NCBI GenBank assembly: GCA_036429605.1
Contig: JAVFKD010000010.1
Span: 1,116,001-1,180,000, forward strand
From: Cladobotryum mycophilum
Taxonomy: Eukaryota > Ascomycota > Sordariomycetes > Hypocreales > Hypocreaceae
Direction: 5' to 3'
Length of the DNA: 64,000 nt
The notes beneath the pieces are model-generated. The model did not search any database. It was not told the DNA's origin and saw only the letters and a list, made by a program, of their open reading frames with translations. The position numbers were made by a program, and so were the translations under genes. This document shows positions 33,601 to 45,300 of this stretch, piece after piece; within the stretch, counting starts at the first letter, position 1; each line of letters starts with the position of its first letter.

Positions 33601-36600
33601 TCACTCTGAAAACTGCATTGTCAACACATGACCCGTCTCACACCCAACAGCGATCATTGATCCCCTCGCAACTGAGCTAGAGGCTTTGTAGCTTGACGGC
33701 AGCCAAACTATAGGTCTTCCACTTTTCACAATCCACCTACCATTAACACCTATACTGTAGCTACTATAGCCACTGTAGTCATGACCGCTAATAGGCTGCA
33801 AATGAACTACAGCGGATGATGGTGTATCAAGGGGCACTAGATTAAGATCCAGAAGACCAATGTTGGTATATAGGCGTGAATTGGTTGTTGGGTCGAATGA
33901 AAGTTGAGTCATCCGCCAGTTGACATTAATCGTCTGGAGGCACACACCCGTAACCGCATCCCAGATCTTCACGGTCCTATCGTCCGATCCCGAGGCGATC
34001 CTCTGGACACCTTGGTCCGCCGAGAATGCGACTGAACTCAGCGGCCCTCCATGGCCCGTGAGTGTCTGAAGGCATGCGCCAGTAGTTGTATCCCAGATCT
34101 TGATTGTTTGGTCGTCTGATCCTGAAGCGAGTCGCTGGCCACACGTATCTGCTGAGAAGGCGACTGACGTTACAAAGCTTGTGTGGCCCTCAAGTGTTTG
34201 GAGACACACACCCGCCTTCCAGATCTTGATTTTGTGGTCGTATGATCCTGAAGCAATGCGCTGGTCTGCCGAGAAAGCAATTGAGGTTACCAGGTGATCA
34301 TGGCCCTCGAGCGTTTCAAGGCATAGACCTGTAGCTGTGTCCCAAATCTTTACTGCATTGTCCCATGATCCTGTGCCGAGCCGTAGTCCATCATCCGAGA
34401 AGACAGTTGAAGTTACTGAGCCCTTGTGGCTCTCAATCGTTTTCTGAAAGCTGTCACCTATGCCAATATCCCAGATCTTTATTGTCTTATCTCGTGATCC
34501 CGAGGCAATGCGTTGACCATCGGTCGAGAAAGCAACTGAAGTTACGAAATTGCTGTGGCCCTCGAGTGTCTGGACGCATCCCCCCGTATCCCAGATCTTA
34601 ACTGTGTTGTCGTATGACCCCGAGGCAAATTGCCGACCGTCCACCGAGAAAACAAGCGAAGATATCATGGCGGTATGACCCTTCAATGTCTGGAGGCATA
34701 CACCTAAACCCAAGTCCCAGATCTTGATTGCCCTATCGTCTGCTCCCGAGGCGACCCGTTGGTTGTCGATTGAGAAGGCAACTGTGGTCACGAAACTCTC
34801 ATGGCCCTTGAGTGTCTTGAGACACGCGCTGATGGCTGTATCCCAAATCTTGACGGTATTGTCATATGATCCAGAGGCAAGTCGCTGGCCATCCGTTGAG
34901 AAATCAATTGAAGTTACCAGACTTCTATGGCCATGGAGGGTTTGAAGGCATATACCTCTAGCTATGTCCCAGATCCTGATTGTGTCATCGCCGGATGCTG
35001 AGGCGAGCCGCTTGTTTTCTGGCGAGAAAATAACCTCCGTTATTAAACCACTGTGGCCCTGGAGTATCTGAAAACATGTGCCGTGAGCTGCATCCCAGAT
35101 CTTAATGGTCTCGTCCCTTGACCCCGAGGCAATCCGCTGACCATTCGCAGAGAAGGCGACTGATGTTACCCAGTTACTGTGGCCATTAATTGTCCGAATG
35201 CACGAGCCTGTAGTTGCATCCCAGATTCTAACTGTTCCATCGGATGATCCAGAGACGAGTTTGTTATCCACAGAGAAGGCTATGGATCTAACCATGTCGC
35301 TATGGCCCTCTAGCGTCTGGAGGCAAGCATTCCAATCCGCTTCCATACCTGGTCTCAACACAATCCATTTCGCCTCTTCTTCTTTGAATAGACGTCTCAC
35401 TAAGCTACCGGTAGGACTGAACAAGAGTGCTGACACGTACACTTGTAAGGGGGCGGCTTCTATCATACTAATGTGCGAAAGAATGAATCTGTGCGCATCT
35501 CGGAGCAAGTCCCCTAATTGAGGGCTTTTGATGTGTGTCTGCCCTTCATTAGTGAGCGTTCAGATACTATGAGTGGGCGTTCGATACGTACCAAGAGATT
35601 CCTAAGTTTCTGTATTGCTATTACCCCCTTTGATACGTCTCTAAGAAGGCCGAGGGCCTCCAACCAGTAAAGATAGTTTTTCTCAAGAAAGGAATAGACA
35701 GCATCTATATCCGGTAGAACGCTCTCTAGCGCTCTACTCCCACTAGTATTTGCGTCATGCAAGTGCTCAGCCCAATAAAGACAAGAGTACGCCACTGCAG
35801 CTAAAGGGTCCGGGTTAGGTACCCTAAGGTTGCTGATAGAGAATCCGGGATCATGTAGGTTGTATATGTCGCGTCTGAGCGTGCTAGATAGACCTCTCAG
35901 TGATCGAGAAAATATTATGTGGTGAGCGTCTTCGACCCCGGACGAGAAGATCGCATCAGGTTTTTTGGTGAACAGAAAATCCTTGGCCGACTGATGTACC
36001 AAGTAAATCACGCCTTCTCTCAGGGCCAAGAAAGAACCGCATAGTGCGATTAGTTCCTTTACATCTTCATCATCGTACATCTCAAGCGAGCCGACAAGAT
36101 ATCTTAGCTCCATCAACGTAATAGGGCGGTATACAATGGAAACAATGGCCAGGATCTGTTTGCATACGTCTGCATCAGCCGACTTGCCGATTTCCTTGAT
36201 CATCCTCCCATATATGGAATCAAGCCCCGGCGCAAACGACTCCAACTTGGCACGCGTATGCCGTCTCCGGACATTTGGATCTGCGAGTTCGTCGTAGACC
36301 AAGGCCACCCAGAGAAAAGTATCGTTGGCATTAGCAATCAAGTACTGCTCAACAACGCTTCGTGTTTCGACATCGTAGTTCTTTCGTTCCGTCAGGAGCT
36401 GCACTTTATACCGGATGTAATTCCGAACAGCGACGGAAATGGCATCGTTATTCAGCTCAAGGCATATGCTAACCTTCTGCCTAGTACTATCGAGCCCGGT
36501 GGTACCAAGCATTTCCTCGATATTTAGTAAATTGCGACTTGATACGATCCACTTGGCAGGAGATGAGGAAGATGCACGCGTGATAAAATCGAGAAGACGT

Positions 36601-37256
36601 GGAAGCTCTTCTGTGCACTCGTCAAGGGCGTCAATGCATAGTACGACATTTCCAAGACTTTTGTCGTTGAGCATCGCTATAAGCATCTCAGACAGGGCTG
36701 CCCAGGCGTTCCCATCCTCAAACACGCTCTTGCCCGCTTGCTTATACTTTTCTTGGACATGGGATACAAGCGATGGCTGTTGAACGACAAGGCTATAGAT
36801 GAGCCCTCGTACCACGGCGTTTGCGCTTCGTAGTCTTGGCTCTGTCGCCTGGCAAAAGAAATAGGCCAAACGATACACTGCGAGCTTCTTCATCTCGTCG
36901 GGCTTCTCCATCTCGTCGATGATGCCGCACAACAACATTGTCTTCCCCTTGCCAGGGTCGCCTCTAATCCAGAGCAGTCGGCACTCCGAATCGTCGCATA
37001 GCCTTTTGAAGTCATTGTGGTTAATAATCCAGTGGTATGAGTCCCTCAGCAGATCGCCTTTGGCCTGCTGGATGCGCTTCTTGTCATCACGAGGATCCGT
37101 TAAGCGTAGGGCCTTGAGGCATTCTTCCGCTAAGCTGAGTAAAGGAGGAGAGTTGAAAATGGCGTTAAAGATCCCTCCTGCCGAGACATTGACGCCCGCT
37201 ACGACATTTTGGCCCTGGATTGGGCCATTGAATGCTATGGCACTCATATCCTCCAT
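33601..37256 (-). CDS. NACHT-WD40 STAND protein (NLR) with N-terminal amyloid-like motif
   Basis: Exons 37256..35592 and 35538..33601, intron 53 bp (GTACGT..CACTAATGAAGGGCAG), 1200 aa. Residues 6-35 carry FNGPIQGQNVVAGVNV plus a Gly/Asn tail (SAGGIFNAIFN), closely matching the PNP effector's C-terminus at 860-2191. The NACHT NTPase has Walker A GDPGKGKT (99-106) and Walker B VVLCIDALDE (204-213). The region up to about 555 contains the winged-helix-like block VSIVYRPITLMELRYL and YLVHQSAKDFLF. From residue 626 there are 11 clear WD40 repeats with the CLQTLEGH...SVAFS...RIASGS...IKIWD pattern, then a degenerate twelfth. This is the HET-E/HET-D/NWD2-type architecture of fungal incompatibility and immune receptors: the propeller senses ligand, NACHT oligomerises, and the N-terminal motif templates effector folding (known for relatives, inferred here). 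Frame intact. Confidence 0.93.
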
Positions 37257-39914
37257 GCGAGATCAGAGGGACGGTAAGAGTTGAGACTGCTTCTATGCTA
37301 AGAGATGAATTTGCTGTCGAGTTTGTATTTGAAGATGAGCGATGCGACAGGTGCAAGTGATGATCAACTGCTCCGCGTTCATTGTCGCTGTATTGGGCTG
37401 CGGATGCCCAACTCGATAAGGTTCCCCTCACGTATAATTTGACGAATGATCAAGGCTTGAAACATGTGCAAGGTTTGCAATGGAATTTGTGCATAAAAAT
37501 GAAATCCATTAAAATAATTAAAAATGAAGGAAAGGAATATATGCTTCTTAGCTGTTACATGCATTTTCTATAGCATAGCATCGTGCATTGGAGCTGCAAG
37601 TAGGTTTCCAAAGCATAACCCGAGAATAAAGGATCATCATAGTTGCAGGCCTGCTAGGGCAAAGTCACTGAGTGATAATCCATAGTTTTATATAGCATAT
37701 AGTTTTGGTGAATATAGGAATCATCGTCTGTCTAGTCTAGCTATCTAGATGAGCAGTAAGATCCTTCACCTCACTCAACGTCTACTCTACATAGTCCTTG
37801 CACCAGTTTACATAAAATGGATCCTCCATTACTTGTGCCAGGGTAGCCACGTTTCTGATCCCACGTGCTAGATTTTAACAAGCATCTTTCATCTTATGTA
37901 ACCATACGACGTGATGAAAAGGATAGCCAACCAACCGTCGCCCATGACAAGGTGGATCTCCTCCGTCTTCTTGACGGGCACCTCTACCGAGCACGTTTGG
38001 TGGTCCACACACCACTTCATCTGATAAACTCGGCGTAAATCATGCTCCCAGTTATCGCCGCACCACACCATTTCCGTTGTGGCATTAAAACAGCAACGTC
38101 CGACTGGTTGATCCGGCTCGTTCGGAACATGTTCGTTTTAGGCACAGCTTCCTAAGATAACCATCTTCGTGAACTACTCGGAAGCTCTACCCCGCGTCCT
38201 CAACCCCGGCCAAAGGATCAAGCTGGCCCTTGCAGCTGAGCTAAGAGAATATCAATAGCGCGGTTTGTTAGGAATTGGAACCCAACTCAATCTGACCAAC
38301 ACCCCCGATCACTCACTTATGCCCTTTCGCTTTTTTGTTGGGGAAATGCGGGGAGACATGGGTGTCAATAAAAGGATCCACTTCACTTCACCGTTTGATG
38401 CTGACATGGTGGTGCGCGAGCCGTTTTTTTCGCCCAAGCTGCGTGGCCATTCCTCAGCTCGTATTCGTTCCATACATACAAACATGGAAGCAATTATAAT
38501 TCCCGCAATCACTTACCAGATTCTTCTTACCCCTCTTCCAATGTGTACCCCGAGATTTCGGAGATGGCGTAGGCGGGGAGGGATTTGGGACTATTGGTGG
38601 CGTCTGATCATCCTCCCTGTTTCCCCATGGGATGAATAAATTGGATGCCATGGCGTTCAGGGATCGGACTCTCGGTGTTTATGGCTAGTTCTCATTCCCA
38701 GGGTCATTCTAGTTCTGTTGCCTTCTCTAACATTACTTGCCTTGTTTGGACATTTCCGCGTTTGGACTTTGGAGCATTGATGTGGATGGTTATTTATTAA
38801 AGTTTTTGACGGGTAGCTTAGAGCGGGATTGTCATCATTAGCTAATAACTGCTGAGACGATGGTGGCAACAGTTCTGATTGGTCTGTCCAAAGTTTCACG
38901 GTATGATAAGTTGTCCATACATTTATGACCTATCTACAATTTAGAATATGAGACTGGACAGACTATAACATTATATTTTGGCAATCAGCCTGTTCACATG
39001 TGTATAATAATCTAGCGTGCCTGTAGCATCGCAAGAATTCCACATTGGATTGTCGATCGATCACAACTTGACCAGTATCCAAAGAAAATAGACATCGTCA
39101 GAAGCACAACCACGACCAGGATGGAACTTTTAAATGATTAGAGGAAGACTCACGAAATTGTCCTGTTTCTGACAAAGGATACAATTATTTCAGTAGGAAG
39201 TGTGCTGACCTGGCCCACCAGATAGTTGCATCTAATATCCCCGATGCCTCTGATCCATTCCCATGTCTACTCGAAGCTCATACCTTCCTTCTAACACTGT
39301 CTACAATACAGCTATATAGGCAAGTCGCTCATTTTCCTCTTTGCTAAGAGCTTTGTAGTGCAAGCTGAGGTCGAGCATGCCTTGTTGGCGATGTTCACCT
39401 GCTACAATGACAAATATTCTATTTTCTTATAAATCCAATCTTTAAGCCGGCGTACTTCTCCTGGACTAGACGACCAGATACTTGATAAATGTGGTATGCC
39501 ATTCCTTCTCCGTTTTTTGTTTTTATCACGTTTTAGATGATGAGTTTATATATTAGCTCAAGATGTTACCTTGCTAACAATGGGTGGATTTAATATGGAT
39601 TAGTGATCGCGTGTATATTTATTATAGACATAATCTTATCAATCATCTTATTTATTAAGCTTAAATGGCATCGGTGCTTATGATTAGATATGAATATATC
39701 TTTCTCGACAGAACTTGAAGTCATAGAATGCACCGCCTCAGCCCTTGCCGTATTCAGCAATTTCGTCCCATATAAAAGCTGCACCGTTGGCTTACACCCA
39801 AACCTGACTTTTTCACCAACACAATCCATCAAAAAGACCATCAAAATCATCAAATTCCATCTTCAAAAAATTAAATCTCATCAAAAATACCACTCCTTAT
39901 ATCACCAGAACACA
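37257..39914. other. intergenic, no gene recognised
   Basis: About 2.7 kb. The longest frame (38265-38639 plus) has no recognisable features. It contains the upstream region of the NACHT gene and, at 39771-39778 (TATAAAAG), a TATA box for the next gene. Confidence 0.4.
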
Positions 39915-40316
39915 ATGTCTAGCGTTTTTAGACCGGACCATCCCGATGAATTCCACTCTCCCGGGTGGGACGACGACGCCAAACGGCCCATCGTCGACGG
40001 TAAGTATAATGACCCAGCGACAGGCGAGCTTCGCTCCGCAACGGGATACATATACGCCGGCCCGCCTGCAGTCGACATGGTCATCATGAATCTACACGAG
40101 TCATCAAACACGCACATCTTTCGTGCACAGCGATCCTTCCCGGTCGAGAAGCTTCTATTCCAGATTATGCGCGTCGTCCACGATCGCGAGCTCGAGATTG
40201 ACTCGATCAATGCGACGGCGTACGCCATTCGTATTGTGCTAGCGCATGAGCTCACGTCGGAAGAGTTCGCCGAAGTATACCAGGAAATGGCCAATGGGAT
40301 GTGGCAACGAGCCTGA
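39915..40316 (+). CDS. hypothetical protein, 133 aa
   Basis: Single exon. ATG 39915 is preferred over earlier in-frame codons because a good TATA box (TATAAAAG, 39771) and an A-rich leader (ATCAAAAAGACCATC-like) lie just upstream, and the context is CACAATGTC. The protein is soluble and acidic at the N-terminus (MSSVFRPDHPDEFHSPGWDD). It has a Pro/Gly hinge (GYIYAGPPAVDMV), then two likely helices (FPVEKLLFQIMRVVHDRELEI, and AYAIRIVLAHELTSEEFAEV). No signal peptide, TM or Cys motif. Codon use is good (C/G-ending), which supports coding. I do not recognise the family. Confidence 0.65.
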   Translation: MSSVFRPDHPDEFHSPGWDDDAKRPIVDGKYNDPATGELRSATGYIYAGPPAVDMVIMNLHESSNTHIFRAQRSFPVEKLLFQIMRVVHDRELEIDSINATAYAIRIVLAHELTSEEFAEVYQEMANGMWQRA

Positions 40317-40840
40317 GAAGAGCCAAGTTAGGGCATAGAGGAACGGTGGACATGAGCCTCGCTAGTTTAAATACACGGAATGCATATCATTCCCATTCCG
40401 TCGCACTGGGTTGCAAGCGGTAATTGAAAGGATTCCCCTCTTGCGACACTGATAATCGCAGGGTTGGGTGTATTGTCATCCGCATGACCGCATGGTACCC
40501 CAGGCACGACACGATGCCCATGCCCTGTGTTTCTGAAACGGGCATGCCGGGAAAAGCCCGAGATAAATGTGACATGTCGAGTAGTGAATGAAGCTTGGAT
40601 AACATACTGCCTCTAGGCAATGTACCTGGAAGCATACATGGTTTAAAATGAATCATGATGATAAAAGGCAGTATTGGTGCTGACTCGTGTAGGCTGCAAT
40701 AGTGAAGAAGGAAGATGTAAATGTGTTGCAACGCTAGTAACGTCTAATTATTCTATGCTATCCCATTCGTAGAAGTCCATAAATCATGATCTCAAAGCTA
40801 TCCGTCTCAAGTCCAGCATGAACCAGACTGACCAAACTCA
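40317..40840. other. intergenic between convergent genes
   Basis: About 520 bp, presumed 3' ends of two convergent genes. A minus-strand frame (40387-40731) is not convincing. Confidence 0.35.
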
Positions 40841-41982
40841 TCAGCTGTCTTTGGTGTTGTTTGACCTGGACGACACCGGACTGTCCTCAACCTCAACGCC
40901 CTCTGCCGTAGTCATCTTGGTAATGTGCCTCATCAGTCCCTCTTCCCCGCCCTCGTGGACTGCGTGCCCCGAATTGATGGTCAGCAGACTGTCCCTCATC
41001 AGGAACTCGTAATACCCTGTCGCGAGCAAGGTGGCCGGAATGTTGACGAGGACGGCGATGGGCGTGTAGCCCATGTAATTGAAGGCCTCCTTGCCGAAAA
41101 ATATGGCGGCAACCATCCTTGTTCCCAAGTCTCGAGCCATGTTGGTGCCGATGGTGATGTCCGCAAAACCCCAGACCATGGCGCCGTATCCGATACCGAT
41201 GAGGATGGGGGCCGCAACGGGAGAGACGAATGGGTTGGCGGGGTCGATGCACGCCCAAATGACCACGCTGATGAATGCGCAAACAAAGAATTCCGTCATG
41301 AACACGTATCCGAGGTTGGTCTGGTCCGCGTTCGGGAACGAGCAGAGGATACTTGCCGGGCCACCGTTCATGACAAGCGGCTTGCCCGCCGCGATGAAGG
41401 CGGCTTTCATTTCTTGGATCTGCGGCCAGTAGATGCCCATGACTATGAGGCCAGCGATAAAGGCACCGAGGATTTGACTGAAGATGTAGTAGGGTACTTT
41501 TCTCAGGGGGAAGCCTTGCCAGACGCACAGGGCGATTGTGATTGCCGGGTTAAAGTGACCGCCAGAGGTGGGTGCGCAGGTGATGATGGCGAAGGTGATG
41601 CCCAAGGCGAAGGACCAGCCAATCTGGAAGAGACTGCCGAACGCCGTGGCCCCAATGGGTGAAGTAGCATTCAAAGTGAAGGATGCGACGGACGAGATGC
41701 CTGGAAAGACGTAAAAGAAGACACCGGTTGCCTCTGCCAGGCATTCTCGCAACCATCGAGGTCGGCGACGCTCAAAGTCGAGTCTGCGCTGGGAAACCTG
41801 CCTCGGGGGCACGACATGTCGAGATATATGCTTCTGGATAGCATCCGTGGCGCCCAGCTCCACTATAGAGGATGTTAGTGTTAATTGAACCCAATGACAC
41901 TTCAGAGAGGGTTCCCTGGCTTGTAGGAAGAGGTAGTCTCACAATCGTGGGTATGCAGTCTGTCCAACGGTGAGGACGTCAT
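40841..41982 (-). CDS. aquaporin / aquaglyceroporin (MIP family) with variant second NPA box
   Basis: Exons 41982..41943 (MTSSPLDRLHTHD plus one base) and 41862..40841, intron 80 bp (GTGAGA..TAG), 353 aa. The MIP family channel shows GVFFYVFPGISSV, first box SGGHFNPAITIAL (NPA) and the second half-helix GTNMARDLGTR, where NPA is replaced by NMA. The Arg of the selectivity filter is kept (ARD). Six TM helices are visible between about residues 50 and 310, with soluble N- and C-termini; the C-terminus is acidic and Ser-rich. The altered second box is seen in some fungal aquaporin-like proteins. Whether it passes water, glycerol or other small solutes is not predictable here. Confidence 0.9.
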
Positions 41983-44900
41983 GATGTTTCTTGTTTTTTT
42001 TTGTGAGGGATGCTTCAGACACAGATGGTGGTACAATGTGTGTCTCAAGAGTGTTGCAATGTAGGATTGAGCGAATTTGGAAACGGCGATGAGCTGGATC
42101 TATATAGATGCAGAGCGATATACAATCTCGAAGTCATCATGCATGCAGACCAGGGATTTGGTCTCGACCCTCTTCCACCCGCGGAGCCAAATACTACCTT
42201 ACCTTGCCCCCAAACTAAAAAACAAGGATTATATCCATGCCTCGGCAGGCTTCTAGATTCGTTGTCAGATTCCGTTGGGCTCGTTTCCCTCTAGCCCTCT
42301 TTTTTCCCTTGCCCTCGAAGAGTAAGATGGCCCGGGGGGTGGGAGGGGAGGGAGGGGAGGGGGGAGGATGGCTTCATGACGACAGGGTTTCGGTTGCATT
42401 AGGGTAATGGTTGGATGATTTTTTACCCCAGAAAAGTTTCCAGTCCTTTTTCTCCACATCCCCCGCATTCTTGAGATAATGACAATCAAGAGAAGTAGCT
42501 AAATAAATTGAATCTCCGGAGAGATTGAACCGTCCGAATGCCTAATGGCCAACAGAAAAAGCTGGGGAACCCACACTCCACTCTCCTGTCCTCGCCGAGT
42601 CATCGAAGGATGTGTGCCTCCTTGAGCGAATGGAAGCGTGATCCGAGCTGCTTCTTCCGTTGGGTGTGCGCCTCCTTTGCTTTAGTCGAGTATGTATGAT
42701 GAAGCCTGCACTAGCTTTTGGAGGCGGCGCTCTTTTTCTTCTTTTTCTTTTATTCCCTCTTGAAAAACTTTGACCAACTTGAGAGATCCATCCAGAAGCC
42801 TCCCTTTTTCTTTTCTTTTTTCTCTTTTTTTTGTTCGCCTAAAGGACACGTACCCCCATGCATAAAGCCCGCATTCATTGAGCCGACATGGTTTATTAGG
42901 TAGGTATATTTGGCTAATACTATTCCCACCAATTACTTCCCTGGCACTGGTATTGGGGCGAGTACGTAAAAATCGGGCAAAAGTTTGGTTCCAAGATTCA
43001 GCTTGGCGACATGTTTCTCCTTAATACGGGATGCCGTTATCTTCTGCGGGAAGGGTCCTCCTACATACCTTGACAATCGCCCGCACGAACCCAGAGAAGG
43101 GCGTCAGGGCTGTCAGAATCAATCTTGTGTAGATCTCGGTGCTGCCTCGGGTGGCTGACAGAGTGCGCGCCATGGCGCCCGTTCCATCATCTCCGTAAAA
43201 GTCCGTTTGAGGACCCCTATTCCCGTTTTGTGTCTCGGCCGAGCTGGTCCAACTTGTTCCAGTGGCCAGACACCTTTTTTTGACCCAATCCAATCCCAGT
43301 GTAGTGTCACTGGCTTGCCAGATGCAGTTCTAGGCACAGTAATGGCAAACATCTAGATGCCACAAGTTTTTCACGACATTGAGGCTTCAATTTGACGACC
43401 AGAGTATTCTGGCCCTTCAATAGTGTCATTTGGAATGTGTCTTTTAACGTAACAGGGATCGGCGCTTTCCAAAATATAGGACCTTCAATTGACTTACGAG
43501 AGACTTGGCTTTGTTGATCCCCCTAACTTGCGAGAATCGGAGTTTTCAACAATATGAGCAATACAGATTAAGTCATCATCATTTCCCCTTTTCTCTGCGG
43601 CGTAGACCATCTTGAGATCAAGATTAAAGATGTATGAATAGCAACATGTTTCTCTTGAGTCACGCTACAGGGTTCGGTGAGGACCTTGTAGACCTTGACG
43701 AAGCTATCGCTATGGCGATAGATGCCCTGCACGGAATTTTTATCTCCATCTCCATGGGGGGGGATTCATTTACCATATTTCCAATGGTAATTTTTCAATT
43801 CTCCGCCGTGCGCGTGGCATGTAGTCAGGAGAACTAGAACCGGATTCGTTGACAGGTTCTGGGTGGCTGGTCTACGATAACACAACCCATGCGAGCTTGT
43901 TTGGATGCACAAGTGTGGTCAGCATGGCCATTACATATGTGACCTGATAGGAGAAAGCTGGAAACGGAAAATAAAATGCAAACCCCGGGGAAAGGTGTTG
44001 GAGATGAGACTCATCAAAAAAAAACAGGTGTAATCAGATATAATGGGGGTAGTCTTATTCTAGGTTCGACTACCATGGCTAGATATGACGTTAACCCGAC
44101 TTGACGATCTACTATGTGTGCTATTATAGCTTCAGATCCTATTTATTGCTTAATTAGCATCGGGTATCTGTGGTGGTGGTAGTTTGATAGACTAGCTCCA
44201 GCATAGTCTTCAAGACTGCCATCTCAATCTAATATGATGAGCAACATCTGGGCAAGACACCCGCATGAGTCCCGGCCCGATTGTCAACTACCTTACACCA
44301 CTATAAGTTTGATGTGAATGAAATTGATGATGAGTAGAAGAATGAAGGACTGCACTGAACTCGACCAACAAACCCTAGTCGAGGAGATGGAAGACCAAGA
44401 CTTGACCAGAGACCCAGCTTGATGACAAGAACAGTAAAGGAGTTTGGGACGCAATAGCGGTAAATATGATAGCATATCGTAGTTTGGAAGTGTTATTATA
44501 CAAATAAATACATTCGAGATTACATTAATAACTCATCTTCTCGCTTTGTAAATTGGATGTCCCTTGGCTGATACATGCAAATCATCCACTACGCGATATG
44601 TGACACAGCCGCTCAACCTTTAGTTCTCTAACAAACACATAGATGTACTACTTAGGATAATAGAGTGTCATCATGTCTATATATATATATCCATAGATAT
44701 ACATAGTCCTATTGCAATCTAATGTTCCTAAGCTCCGGGAGGCTAGATTCAAGATAATTCTTCGTTGAAAGTCTAGAAGCAAACCACACCAGCAGCAATA
44801 AATAAGAGCTGACTTTGTCACAAAATTCCAATTATCGAATTATTGAGTTATCGAACTCTAGATTATACAAGATATAATTTTACATATCGGCAGTTTCATT

Positions 44901-45300
44901 AGTCGCTATCTGAGACCAGTTTCAGGGTAGGTTGTAAGGTTCCAAGGTTATCAATGCATGCATCAACGTCATACTGTGTCGTAGCACATCATGCCTCCAA
45001 GGACCTTCACATTTCCCAAGCTCTACGATAAGCCTTCTGTACATTCAACAGACTGTAACCTTGCGATCCAATCAAATCCCTTGCATGAAACCATGGTGAC
45101 ATATGTTCTTGTTCATGATTGGGTTGTTTGGATGCGGTCAGCGTTTGGCATGGATAGCAATGCTACCTTACAATGTCTCAAACCTGCAGCAGAACATTGC
45201 TACACACGAGGCTACACAGCCTCACTTCTCCTGCCCCCTCCGAGAAAATAATATCGACCCTCGCTGTCACTACTTTCGCGTTCACCCATTTCATAGGTTC
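41983..45300. other. intergenic, with a possible lone exon
   Basis: About 3.3 kb. Minus-strand 43021-43320 has a protein-like frame (FYGDDGTGAMARTLSATRG, then YTRLILTALTPFSGFVRAI) ending at a good donor (GTATGT near 43065). No partner exons are secure, so I do not call a gene. A TATA-like ATATATATAT tract lies at about 44680. The rest is featureless. Confidence 0.3.
42334..42365 (+). repeat. G-rich tract with G-quadruplex potential
   Basis: At least five runs of three or more G within about 32 bp (GGGGGGTGGGAGGGGAGGG and on). It lies about 350 bp upstream of the aquaporin start. Confidence 0.6.

Noticed and set aside
40893..41662. Long alternative frames on both strands of the aquaporin gene (211 and 245 codons)
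   Set aside because: They come from GC-rich codon bias; the MIP frame has six TM helices and both half-helix boxes.
41861..41863. GTG as a start of the aquaporin
   Set aside because: A short upstream exon with ATG (41982) joins in phase through a standard intron and is the better model.
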